Assembly: GCA_030843315.1 (NCBI GenBank)
Contig: JAUUPT010000044.1
Location: forward strand, 1-35,615
Source of the DNA: Bacteroidaceae bacterium
GTDB taxonomy: Bacteria > Bacteroidota > Bacteroidia > Bacteroidales > Bacteroidaceae
Direction of reading: 5' to 3'
Length of the DNA stretch: 35,615 nucleotides
In this document: in pieces, positions 7,171-15,213 of the stretch
Position numbering within the stretch: the stretch's first letter is position 1
Layout of the letters: every line of letters begins with the position of its first letter
Position numbers and translations under genes: made by a program
Notes under the pieces: generated by a model
The model's input: the letters and a program-made list of their open reading frames with translations, nothing else
The model's database searches: none
Told to the model about the DNA's origin: nothing

Positions 7171-8403
7171 TTATTGATTAACTACTAATTTATCCTCCAT
7201 GCTTTTAACTTTTCCGGCAAAAGCATTCATATCGTGGCTTATTTTTGAATCAGTTATTCTCGCATAAATTTGAGTTGTTCTTATATTAGTATGCCCTAAC
7301 ATTTTACTAACACTTTCGATAGAAACGCCCTTACTAAGTGTCAGAGTAGCAAATGTATGGCGTGCAAGATGGAATGAAATTTCCTTATCAATCCCACATA
7401 ATGTGCCGATTTCCTTCAGGTAAGCGTTCATCTTTTGATTACTTGGTACAGGGAGTATTCGGTTATCCGGCAAAGTGCCTTCATATTTTTCTAATATTCT
7501 TTTGGGAATATCAAGTAAGGGGATTGAAAACGTTACATCTGTTTTTTCTCTTTTACCAATAATCCACAGATTACCGTCGAATGAGGTTCGAATGTTTTCT
7601 TTGCGCAATTTCTTTACATCTATATATGCTAATCCGCAAAAACAAGAAAACACAAAAATATCACGCACGTGTTCCAATCGTTTTGTAGAAAACCTTTTTT
7701 CCATTATAGATTCGACTTCCTCTTGTGTCAGATAGCCTCTATCTACTTTCTTAATACGAATTTTGTAATTGACAAATGGATCAGCTTTAATCCAGTCATT
7801 GTTTTTTGCGATAATGACGATGCGCTTGAAAAACTGCATGAACTTGGCTGTTGTATTTGAACTGCAGCCACAGGTAGTTTGTAAATAGACTTCAAAATCT
7901 GTAATAAAGAGGTAGTCAATTTCTTTTAATCCCACATCCGAGCGATTGTATTTCTCCTTAATAAAGTTGGTTAGATGTTTACGTGTTACCTCATATTTCT
8001 GATAAGTAGCCTTTGATTTGCTTATGCCCACCAATCTTTCAACATCGTCATTATGCTTTTTAAATAAGTCTAAAAGCATCTGTTGTTTAATTTCTACTCC
8101 AAAGAAGATGTTTTTAATACGTTCAGGGCTTACGGTAGTTTCCCGTTCCTGTAATTCACGGTAGATCTTTGTCATAGTAGCCTTGATACTTTCAAGGATA
8201 CCGTTGAGTTCTATTACTTCTTGTGTTTTGCCGACAGCTTTTCCTGATTTCGTATCCCAGATTTTGGGATTGACTTCTGTTTTTGCTCCAAACTGAACAG
8301 CTTCTCCATTGACGGTAATCCGTCCCATAATCGGCATTTTGCCATTTGCTTTTACTGCATTCCTTTTAACATAGAAAAGGATGTTGAATGTACTCTTTTG
8401 CAT
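7171..8403 (-). CDS. int: IntDOT-like tyrosine recombinase (element integrase)
   Basis: 410 residues, the usual length for Bacteroides IntDOT-type integrases. Domains in order: an arm-type DNA-binding domain (about 1-100), a SAM-like core-binding domain (about 105-205, TYQKYEVTRKHLTNFI) and a catalytic domain (about 225-400). Catalytic residues can be placed: Lys287, His345 and Arg348 (HLARH), His371 (LGH) and the nucleophile Tyr380 (TQIYAR). The first catalytic Arg is absent; Ala259 (GLAYIDV) stands in its place, as is known for IntDOT, where Ser occupies this site. The enzyme should cut and join the element at attachment sites. The repeats at 8461-8567 upstream are its likely binding sites. 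It heads an operon with the ORF6N, RhuM-like and lipoprotein genes. Confidence 0.93.
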   Translation of the reverse strand: MQKSTFNILFYVKRNAVKANGKMPIMGRITVNGEAVQFGAKTEVNPKIWDTKSGKAVGKTQEVIELNGILESIKATMTKIYRELQERETTVSPERIKNIFFGVEIKQQMLLDLFKKHNDDVERLVGISKSKATYQKYEVTRKHLTNFIKEKYNRSDVGLKEIDYLFITDFEVYLQTTCGCSSNTTAKFMQFFKRIVIIAKNNDWIKADPFVNYKIRIKKVDRGYLTQEEVESIMEKRFSTKRLEHVRDIFVFSCFCGLAYIDVKKLRKENIRTSFDGNLWIIGKREKTDVTFSIPLLDIPKRILEKYEGTLPDNRILPVPSNQKMNAYLKEIGTLCGIDKEISFHLARHTFATLTLSKGVSIESVSKMLGHTNIRTTQIYARITDSKISHDMNAFAGKVKSMEDKLVVNQ

Positions 8404-8460
8404 AACTCAAAATTTAATTTCAAAATTAGTTTTAACAATCAAATAATGAGATAAATACAG

Positions 8461-8567
8461 ACTGCCAATAATGGACAACACACTGCCAATTTCGGACAAT
8501 TCGTAACCTATTTCTAATTTTGGAGAGTAGGTTACGAATTGGTTACGCAACTATGTCCAAAATTGGC
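8461..8567. repeat. Nested direct and inverted repeats, probable attachment-site arm region
   Basis: Two copies of ACTGCCAAT...GGACAA lie 21 bases apart (starting at 8461 and 8482), and an inverted copy (GTCCAAAATTGGC) is at 8555-8567. Inside them CAATTCGTAACCTA (8497-8510) and its exact reverse complement (8528-8541) form a 14-bp inverted repeat with a 17-base spacer. GGTTACG is repeated directly at 8530 and 8541. The position, between the integrase start and the tRNA, fits arm-type integrase or excision-factor binding sites at the element end. Confidence 0.65.
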
Positions 8568-8602
8568 TTTTTTATGGCTTTACACCCAGACACTCTTAAA
8601 TG

Positions 8603-8637
8603 CAAAAAGTCCCACAAATCATTGATTTGTAGGACTT
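8603..8637 (-). terminator. Terminator of tRNA-Ser
   Basis: On the minus strand AAGTCC plus ACAAATC arms pair with their complements across an ATT-type loop, with one mismatch. They are followed by TTTTTGC. The stem lies 38 bases beyond the tRNA 3' end. The same hairpin could also mark the chromosomal side of the element junction. Confidence 0.7.
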
Positions 8638-8674
8638 GTCTGCTGTTTGTCGCCTTTTGTCTTAGGCTTTCAGC

Positions 8675-8761
8675 GGAGAGACGGGGATTCGAACCCCGGA
8701 TACCCTTTAGGGGTATACACGCTTTCCAGGCGTGCCTCTTCAACCACTCGAGCACCTCTCC
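8675..8761 (-). tRNA. tRNA-Ser (anticodon GGA)
   Basis: On the minus strand the 5' arm GGAGAGG (8755-8761) pairs with TCTCTCC (8676-8682), and the discriminator G is at 8675. The anticodon loop CTGGAAA between CACGC and GCGTG stems gives GGA. A long variable arm (TACCCC/GGGGTA) marks a class II serine tRNA, and the T-arm reads GGTTCGAATCC. CCA is not encoded. Its 3' end faces the conjugative element. Confidence 0.95.
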
Positions 8762-8772
8762 TTTACGGGGCG

Positions 8773-8804
8773 CAAAAGTAGGGGAAGTTTTCGGATTTAC
8801 CAAA
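8773..8804 (-). promoter_or_regulatory. Bacteroides-type promoter of tRNA-Ser
   Basis: On the minus strand TTTG (8801-8804), a 20-base spacer and TACTTTTG (8773-8780) match the -33 TTTG and -7 TAnnTTTG consensus. Transcription would start a few bases before the tRNA 5' end at 8761. Confidence 0.85.
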
Positions 8805-9048
8805 TGTTTGGGCAAAATAATCTTTTCTTATGAATAACTGAAGCTCTTATCAGCGCAGAAGGCAACAGAGAAGAAATCACCTCCTTTCTATTGGGAACTA
8901 GAATCTTAACAAAAAAAAGCTATGATATTTGAACTGATTTTACACAAACTTGTGCAATAATCACGCAAACCCATCCAGCTGTCATACCACTGCAGGTACA
9001 TTTAATTAGTAAATTCGCACCATAATATTACAAATAAAAATAAAGTAA

Positions 9049-10470
9049 ATGGAATTAAATTTAAAACGTTCTAACCGGTGGATGCAAAAAGCTATCTGCC
9101 CGCTATTCTGGACATGTATCGTTCTCCTTTTATGCAATGCTGCATGTGTCAACAAAATCGATGACGACGACGAACTTCCCCCTGCCGCGGCGGAAGCTAA
9201 TAGTAGCCTTACAGTTATTACACGCGCCGGAGAAGCCGATGAAATCATCAGCTATCCGGTGCACTTGTATATATTCGGCAGTAACAACAAGTGTGTCGGG
9301 AAGCAGATACTGGAGAGCATAGACGATAAAATTTCGTTCGACTTACCTGCCGGGGACTATCAGATAGTTGCCTTTGCCGGAGCGACAAAAGACGTCTACA
9401 ACCTGCCGGGCACAGAAAAAGCCACCCCGAAAAGCGTTATCAGCCTGATAGACAAAGGAGCTACGCATGCCGACTTGATGACAAGTTCGTCCTTCGTATC
9501 TCTGGGAGAGAAAGATGAAAACACCACTACTCTTGTACTGAACCGTAAAGTAATGCAGATAAGCAGTGCCGTACTGAAGAACCTGCCGACAGACATTATT
9601 GCCGTAAGCCTCAGTGTGGGACCGATTTACAAGGACATTCTGCTGGACGGCAGCTACGGTACCGACGCTAACGGGAAACAGAGCTTGGAGCTGAAACAGC
9701 AATCGGCGGACAAAACCACTTGGAGCGCACCGTCTACCGTTTACCTGCTGCCGGGAAAAGAGGCGGCTATGGCTACGATTACAATCACCCTTACAAACAG
9801 CAACGGAAAGAATAAAAGCTATACATTCACCTCCACCACCGAGCTGGAAGTCAACCAACAAATGAAGATTGAAGGAAGCTACACCGGCGATAAGACCATT
9901 CCCTTGAGCGGAATCGTTACCGGAGCAGTTTGGGATGGAACCAAAGAAATCAAATTCGGCTTCGGTAACGATAATTCCGATGAAGAAGGCGGTGGCAATA
10001 CTCCCGGCAGCGGCAATACCCCTGGTGGAGAAGAGGTCGAAAACATTCCCCAGGTAGGCACTGCTTACAAAGGATGCTACGTGCTGAGCGTGACTGAAGC
10101 TACCACGACCAGTGCCACGCTGGAGTTGCTCTCACCGAAAGAAGTGGCAGACGTCAACAAGAACGATGCTGACATTGCCGCCGCCATTGCCCAGTGCGCC
10201 GTGAACGGAATAGACGGCTGGAGACTGCCGAATAAGACAGAGTCCAAAGCCATATTCAACAATTATAGAAACAATCAGACGGGAAATGATGTACTAACCG
10301 GAGTGTTGGGCGGCACAGCCATTGACACGAAGGCATACTTCTGCAATGACAATGAGGCAGTCAAAACCTTCAAAGCGGGAGATACTTCCTTTGCGATGAA
10401 GACAATCGCCACCACCGCCACCGTCCGCACCGTGAGCATCCTCCGGATAACCGTACCATCCACTAAGTAA
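9049..10470 (+). CDS. FimB/Mfa2-like anchor lipoprotein with C-terminal DUF1566-like segment
   Basis: 473 residues. A long signal peptide (ATG at 9049; an in-frame ATG at 9082 would give a more ordinary length) ends at a lipobox, NAAC, with Cys33. The first 300 residues fit the FimB/Mfa2 fimbrial-anchor family: ISYPVHLYIFGSNN, FDLPAGDYQIVAFAG and THADLMTSSSFVSLGEKDENTTTLVLNRKV are characteristic positions. A Gly/Glu/Pro linker (near 320-335) leads to a DUF1566-like end with DGWRLPNKTE. Mfa2 and FimB anchor and limit fimbriae at the outer membrane. The gene heads the fimbrillin cluster but has ordinary base composition, unlike the genes after it, so it may be older. It is exported to the cell surface; anchor function is inferred from the family. 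Confidence 0.8.
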   Translation: MELNLKRSNRWMQKAICPLFWTCIVLLLCNAACVNKIDDDDELPPAAAEANSSLTVITRAGEADEIISYPVHLYIFGSNNKCVGKQILESIDDKISFDLPAGDYQIVAFAGATKDVYNLPGTEKATPKSVISLIDKGATHADLMTSSSFVSLGEKDENTTTLVLNRKVMQISSAVLKNLPTDIIAVSLSVGPIYKDILLDGSYGTDANGKQSLELKQQSADKTTWSAPSTVYLLPGKEAAMATITITLTNSNGKNKSYTFTSTTELEVNQQMKIEGSYTGDKTIPLSGIVTGAVWDGTKEIKFGFGNDNSDEEGGGNTPGSGNTPGGEEVENIPQVGTAYKGCYVLSVTEATTTSATLELLSPKEVADVNKNDADIAAAIAQCAVNGIDGWRLPNKTESKAIFNNYRNNQTGNDVLTGVLGGTAIDTKAYFCNDNEAVKTFKAGDTSFAMKTIATTATVRTVSILRITVPSTK

Positions 10471-10605
10471 TAGAAAGTATCCAATATATAACAACGAATT
10501 ACAACGAATTACGACAACGGCAACAATTACGACAACAATTACAATTACAATTACGACAAAGACAATAATAACAATAACAATAACTCTAAATAGACAACAT
10601 TAAGT
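10471..10605 (+). repeat. A-rich, low-complexity leader
   Basis: A nearly G-free stretch made of short repeats (ACAACGAATT twice, then ACAATT and ACAATAA units) precedes the first GC-rich fimbrillin gene. It is probably an unstructured untranslated leader that helps translation start; no terminator or clear promoter is visible. Confidence 0.5.
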
Positions 10606-12444
10606 ATGAGACACTACAGATTCCTCACCGCAGCCCTGGCACTCGCAGCAGTGCTTGCTGCCTGTACCGACAACGAGAAAAAGAACGAAACCGATGGACG
10701 CACTGCCATAAGCATCCACGCCAGCATCGGAAGCAACAACGCTGACGAAGACACCCCCGCAGAAAGCACCCGCGCCACCGACACCTCCTGGCAGTCCGGC
10801 GACGCCATCGGCGTCCTCCTGTTCAACGCAGGCACCACCGCCGTCACCGAAGGGCTGACCAACTACAAGTACCTCACCACCGGCAACGGCATCTTCAGCC
10901 CCGCCGATGAAGTCAACACCGCCTACTACCCCGAGGACGATGCCCAGACCGACATCCTCGCCTACTACCCCTACACCCCCGCCGTGACGCCCGCCTCGCT
11001 CGTCGTCCCCATCGACCTGGGCAACCAAACCAACCTCGCCGCCATCGACCTGATGAGCGCCGACAAGCTGCCCGGACTCTCCTCCAGCGCTCCCGACGCC
11101 GCACTCACCTTCGCCCACCGCCTGTGCAAGCTCACGCTGAAGCTGGTGCACGACGAAGACGTCGACCTCACCGGCGCCCGAGCCCTGCTGACAGGCACCC
11201 CCACCACCGGTAACTGGGATTTGCTCACCGCCACCCTCACCCCCGCAGCCACCGCCACCGACCTGCCCCTCACCCTCAGTGCCGACGGCACCAGCGTCAC
11301 CGCCATCGTGATGCCCACCCCCGCACGCCCCGGAAGGAGCATCACCCTGATTACCGCCGACGGCAAGTACCTCGTCACCACCATCCCCGACGACCTGCCC
11401 CTCACCCCCGGCACCGAGAACGACTACACCCTCACCGTCGAGCCCACCAGCCTCACCATCGGCAGCATCACCATCACCCCCTGGGCAGATGGAATCCATA
11501 GCGGCGGAGATACGACGCTGGACGGCATCACCCTTCCCTCGTCCACGCTCCTCGAAGTGAAAGAAGCCGGAAAGTTGCTCCTCAATGCCTACAAGGCAGA
11601 TGCCCCCGCCCCGGCTGATGGCAGTGCCACCGCAGATGTCCTCGCTGCCACCGGCACCTACCCCGTAACTCTCACCGCCGGCAAGGCTGCCATCAGCACC
11701 GACGCCGCTCAAGGCTACGCACCCATCCTTTGGGACAAGCTCGACCGCTACCCCGCCGGCGCCACCACCCTGCAGAACTACGCCTACGCCGCCGGATTCC
11801 TGCCCGATGCCTACAGCATAGACGGCAAGCCGACCGCCGACGGCGCAGCCCTGCACCACGAGAAAGACTACCTCTCCGCCACCGCCGCCGCCACGCCTTG
11901 GGGCACCTCGCCCGCCTTTGATGCCGAAGGGCACAAACTCGCCCACCTCATGGCGCTCTACACCGTGGAGCTTGCCAGCGACGGCACCTACAACGCCGAG
12001 GCGCTGAACGCCGCCCACCTCACCCTGGTACGCAAGCGCGCCACCACCGGCACGCCCGCCATCGACGCCACAGGATTGAAACTGACCGTTGCCGACGTTA
12101 CCCTCAAGACCGATGCCGACCGCGCTGCCCACACCGTCACCCTGGTGCGCACCGCTCCCGCTGCCGATGCAGCCGCCGGCACCCCCGCCACCTTCGCCGC
12201 CATCCTCTGCCCGCAGACCCTGGCAGCCGCCGGCGACGCCTACCTGACGCTCACCCTGGGCACAGGCGCCGCCGCCAAGACCTACACCCTCAGTGCCCCT
12301 GCCGATGCCCCCGTCACCCTTGCCGCAGGCACGCGATACACGCTGAAGGCTACCGTACTGAAGACGGGTGTACAGCCCGCCGGCATCGCCCTCGCCCCCT
12401 GGACGGAAGTGGGCGGAACGGGAGACTTTGAACCCAACCTCTAA
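10606..12444 (+). CDS. Fimbrillin-like lipoprotein with two tandem units
   Basis: 612 residues. The lipobox LAAC places the lipidated Cys at residue 20. The first unit (about 30-290) shows the Mfa-like fimbrillin pattern: TRATDTSWQSGDAIGVLLF, then DILAYYPY and LTFAHRLCKLTLKL, with a final TPWADGI. The second unit (about 305-610) again has AYAAGFLP, LAHLMALYTVEL and a final LAPWTEVGG. Each unit ends with the PW that usually marks the last strand of a fimbrillin domain. The protein should be exported, lipidated and processed like other fimbrillins. Composition is extreme, rich in Ala and Thr with codons GCC and ACC dominating. The gene starts a GC-rich run that continues to about 24,900. A role as a stalk or structural subunit is inference. 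Confidence 0.78.
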   Translation: MRHYRFLTAALALAAVLAACTDNEKKNETDGRTAISIHASIGSNNADEDTPAESTRATDTSWQSGDAIGVLLFNAGTTAVTEGLTNYKYLTTGNGIFSPADEVNTAYYPEDDAQTDILAYYPYTPAVTPASLVVPIDLGNQTNLAAIDLMSADKLPGLSSSAPDAALTFAHRLCKLTLKLVHDEDVDLTGARALLTGTPTTGNWDLLTATLTPAATATDLPLTLSADGTSVTAIVMPTPARPGRSITLITADGKYLVTTIPDDLPLTPGTENDYTLTVEPTSLTIGSITITPWADGIHSGGDTTLDGITLPSSTLLEVKEAGKLLLNAYKADAPAPADGSATADVLAATGTYPVTLTAGKAAISTDAAQGYAPILWDKLDRYPAGATTLQNYAYAAGFLPDAYSIDGKPTADGAALHHEKDYLSATAAATPWGTSPAFDAEGHKLAHLMALYTVELASDGTYNAEALNAAHLTLVRKRATTGTPAIDATGLKLTVADVTLKTDADRAAHTVTLVRTAPAADAAAGTPATFAAILCPQTLAAAGDAYLTLTLGTGAAAKTYTLSAPADAPVTLAAGTRYTLKATVLKTGVQPAGIALAPWTEVGGTGDFEPNL

Positions 12445-12466
12445 CCCCCTAAACATATAGAACATT

Positions 12467-14941
12467 ATGAAAACAAAGAGATACAGCCTCGCCGCCCTCG
12501 CCCTCACTCTTCTCGCCCTTGCCGCCTGTCGGCAGGACGATGGTTTGGGCACTGACAACGGCAACGCCGAACCCCTGCCCGTCACCATCGGGCAGATAGC
12601 TATTGATGGTGGTGCCACCCGCCTCGCCACCGCCAACCCCGACGCCTGGGAGACGGGCGACCTCATCCGCGTCAGCGCACCCGGCCCCGATGCCACCACG
12701 CTGACTGCCACGTACCGATACACCGCAGCCGATGCCGACGCCACCAACCCCGCCGCCCGCTGGACGCAGGTAGACCCTGCCCGCACCGACGACCCCGATG
12801 CCGCCCATGCCACCGGCGACACCTACCCCCTCTACCTCGAAAGCCTCGCAGCCACCGGCACCGATGCCCCCGCCACCACCCTCGAAACCTGGGGCGGAAG
12901 CGCCGGATGGACCGGCTCCACCGACTACCTGGACCAAAGCACGCCCGGCGCCTACCGCCTGAACGACTACCTCCTCTGCCCCGCCGCCACCCGCGCCCTT
13001 GCCCACAACGGCGCCCAGCGCACCTGCCAACTCAGCGGCACCCTCTCCCACCAGCGCGTCAGCCTGGTGCTGAAGGTAGCCGACGGCGGCACCTACAGCC
13101 ACCGCCTGCCCCAGGACGCCGTGCTGCGCCTCCACCTGACGGACGGCACCACCACCGCCACCCAGGGCCGGCAGCTCACTGCCTGGCGCCAAGGCAAGAC
13201 CGACGCCAGCGGCACCCCCGGCACCAGCGGATATGTGCCGGCTACCACCACCTTCCGCGCACTCGTGGCGCTGGAAGATGTGCCCGGCATCACCGCCACC
13301 GCCACCGTCCGCCCCGGCAGCGTGCTGGGCGAGGTGACCTACACCGACGGCGGCTCGCGCCAGACGCAACGCATCACCTACTCCGTCAAGTCCGCCACCG
13401 CAGGCAGCACCGATGCCGACGGAAACGCGCTGATAGCTGCCGGCACGCGGATTACCGTGACGGCGACGTTCCGGGATATTCCCTACACGCCCGATCCCGA
13501 CCCGACGCCCGACCCGACGCCCGATCCCGATCCCACACCGAGCAACGTCACCATCCAAGGCAGCGCCACGCTGGCACCCTGGCAGGACACGGACCTGGGA
13601 GAGGTGGGGACGGAAGAGGTGACGGACATAGAGCCCGTGACTGAAGGCGAAAAGACCATCTACCAGATATACACCGCCGAAGGGCTGAAAGAGTTTGCCG
13701 ACATGGTGAACGGAACGGAAGCCTATGCCACCGCGAGGAGCAACGGCAAGACAAAAGACCCTGCCGCCAACGCCCGCCTGATGGCGGACATCGACCTGAG
13801 CAGCGTGTGCGGCGCGTCGGTGGGTGGCGAGCCGGGCACCAGCTGGGCGCCGATGGGCAGCACCGACAGCAACGACAACCCCTACACCGGCACCTTCGAC
13901 GGACAAGGGCACACCGTGCGCGGGCTGTATATCTCGTCCGCCAGCTACCGGTGCGCCGGGCTCTTCGGAGCCATCGGCACGAATGGCAAGGTAGAGCACC
14001 TGCGGGTGGAGGCGACGGAGGTAAAGAACACATATAACACTTCTTCCAATGCCGGCGGCACCGGCGTATTGGCAGGATACAACAGCGGCACCATCACCGC
14101 CTGCCATGCCAAGGGCAACGTCTCGAGCAGCGGAAACAACAGCTACATCGGCGGGCTGGTGGGATACAACAACAGCGGCACCATCACCGACTGCCATGCC
14201 ACGGGCAGCGTCTCGAGCAGCGGAAACGACAGCTACATCGGCGGGCTGGTGGGATACAACGGCGGCACCATCACCGACTGCCATGCCACGGGCAACGTCT
14301 CGGGCAGCGGAAACGACAGCTACATCGGCGGGCTGGTGGGATACAACGTCAGCAGCACCATCACCGACTACTATGCCATGGGCAACGTCTCGGGCAGCGG
14401 AAACATCAGCGGGCTGATGGGATACAGCAGCAGCAGCACCATCACCGCCTGCTATGCCACGGGCAGCGTCTCGGGCAGCGGAAACATCGGCGGGCTGGTG
14501 GGAAACAACAGCACCAACACCATCACCGCCTGCTATGCCACGGGCAGCGTCTCGGGCAGCGGAAACAACAGCAACATCGGCGGGCTGGTGGGAAACAACA
14601 ACAGCACCAGCCCCATCACCGACTGCTTCTGGCAGAAAGGAGCTGACGGCACTCCCACCGCGGGCATTGGCGGCAGCTACGGCAGCGGCGGCAACATCAC
14701 CCTCACAGAAATCACCGGGACGGAGCCAAACACTTGGGAGAATGCTGTCGGCAAGTACGAAGCTGCCGGGGGACAGAGCCGCACCTCTACCCTCAACGCA
14801 TCCATCTACGATTGGAACAGCAGCTACGGCACCAGCTCTGACTTGCACTGCGGCTACTGCTTCGTGAAGAACCCGGCTTACAAGTCCGCCGCCGACACGC
14901 CCGGCGTGGCGCCGCTTCTGCTGACTCCGATTGAGGAGTGA
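12467..14941 (+). CDS. Fimbrillin-like lipoprotein with GLUG-repeat C-terminus
   Basis: 824 residues. Signal peptide with lipobox LAAC, Cys21. The N-terminal 340 residues are fimbrillin-like (TRLATANPDAWETGDLIRV, LLCPAATRALAH, SLVLKVADGG). An Asp/Pro/Thr linker (near 343-360, TPDPDPTPDPTPDPDP) leads to a second part starting YQIYTAEGLKEFADMVNG and LMADIDLSS. About seven GLUG repeats (GGLVGYN, ITDCHATGSVS) then follow. GLUG repeats form beta-helix-like surface modules in adhesins. The start lies 22 bases after the preceding stop, so the genes are co-transcribed. A surface adhesin with an exposed repeat tip is the most likely role. No cleavage or anchoring motif other than the lipid is seen. 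Confidence 0.82.
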   Translation: MKTKRYSLAALALTLLALAACRQDDGLGTDNGNAEPLPVTIGQIAIDGGATRLATANPDAWETGDLIRVSAPGPDATTLTATYRYTAADADATNPAARWTQVDPARTDDPDAAHATGDTYPLYLESLAATGTDAPATTLETWGGSAGWTGSTDYLDQSTPGAYRLNDYLLCPAATRALAHNGAQRTCQLSGTLSHQRVSLVLKVADGGTYSHRLPQDAVLRLHLTDGTTTATQGRQLTAWRQGKTDASGTPGTSGYVPATTTFRALVALEDVPGITATATVRPGSVLGEVTYTDGGSRQTQRITYSVKSATAGSTDADGNALIAAGTRITVTATFRDIPYTPDPDPTPDPTPDPDPTPSNVTIQGSATLAPWQDTDLGEVGTEEVTDIEPVTEGEKTIYQIYTAEGLKEFADMVNGTEAYATARSNGKTKDPAANARLMADIDLSSVCGASVGGEPGTSWAPMGSTDSNDNPYTGTFDGQGHTVRGLYISSASYRCAGLFGAIGTNGKVEHLRVEATEVKNTYNTSSNAGGTGVLAGYNSGTITACHAKGNVSSSGNNSYIGGLVGYNNSGTITDCHATGSVSSSGNDSYIGGLVGYNGGTITDCHATGNVSGSGNDSYIGGLVGYNVSSTITDYYAMGNVSGSGNISGLMGYSSSSTITACYATGSVSGSGNIGGLVGNNSTNTITACYATGSVSGSGNNSNIGGLVGNNNSTSPITDCFWQKGADGTPTAGIGGSYGSGGNITLTEITGTEPNTWENAVGKYEAAGGQSRTSTLNASIYDWNSSYGTSSDLHCGYCFVKNPAYKSAADTPGVAPLLLTPIEE
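14090..14625 (+). repeat. 81-90 bp near-identical in-frame repeats coding for GLUG units
   Basis: The motif GCGGGCTGGT recurs at 14151, 14241, 14328, 14409 (variant), 14490 and 14580, giving spacings of 90, 87, 81, 81 and 90 bases. Neighbouring units are almost identical at DNA level, and all differences in length are multiples of three. Confidence 0.8.
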
Positions 14942-14977
14942 GGAGGAGAAGAAGTAGCAGATGCTGCTCGCGGTTAT

Positions 14978-15058
14978 GCCCTTTCAGGGCGCAAAGCCAG
15001 GGAGCACGTGCACACGTAGGGCGTTGCCCTACGCTATATAATGAAGCCCTTTCAGGGC
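14978..15058. repeat. Cluster of three small hairpins
   Basis: GCCCTTTCAGGGC occurs at 14978-14990 and 15046-15058, with CGTAGGGCGTTGCCCTACG between them at 15015-15033. The group resembles REP-type intergenic palindromes of Bacteroidales. It may also weaken read-through between the genes. Confidence 0.65.
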
Positions 15059-15160
15059 GAACGACGTAATTAAGAACCGTCACCCCCGTCCTGGCGAACG
15101 ACGTAATAAGAACCGCCACCCCCGTCCTGGCGGACGACGTAATAAGAACCGTCACCCCTC
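15057..15160. repeat. Three tandem copies of a 36-37 bp repeat
   Basis: Units begin with GCGAACGACGTAAT or GCGGACGACGTAAT at 15057, 15094 and 15130 and continue AAGAACCGTCACCCC or a close variant. The third copy is shortened. There is no coding sense in this stretch. Confidence 0.75.
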
Positions 15161-15213
15161 TGTGATACTCTGTGTCCTCTGTGGTGAAACCGATAACAAT
15201 AACAATAAATAGA

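Noticed and set aside
8421..8428. Integrase promoter -7 box (TAATTTTG on the minus strand)
   Set aside because: The -7 box fits, but no -33 element lies 19-21 bases upstream, and the AT-rich stretch makes chance matches likely.
8461..8640. CRISPR array or invertible promoter
   Set aside because: The repeats are too few and irregular for CRISPR, and the 17-base spacer between the 14-bp inverted repeats is too short to hold an invertible promoter.
9006..9020. Promoter for the FimB/Mfa2-like gene (TAAATTCG at 9010-9017)
   Set aside because: The -7-like box deviates from TAnnTTTG and no TTG or TTTG lies at the right distance upstream, so it is left out of the feature list.
10600..14848. Very long minus-strand open frames (740 and 799 codons at 10600-12822 and 12449-14848)
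   Set aside because: They are antisense to fimbrillin-like genes with signal peptides and known repeats. The frames stay open because of the GC-rich third codon position, and their products are low-complexity Gly/Val/Ala sequences without domains.
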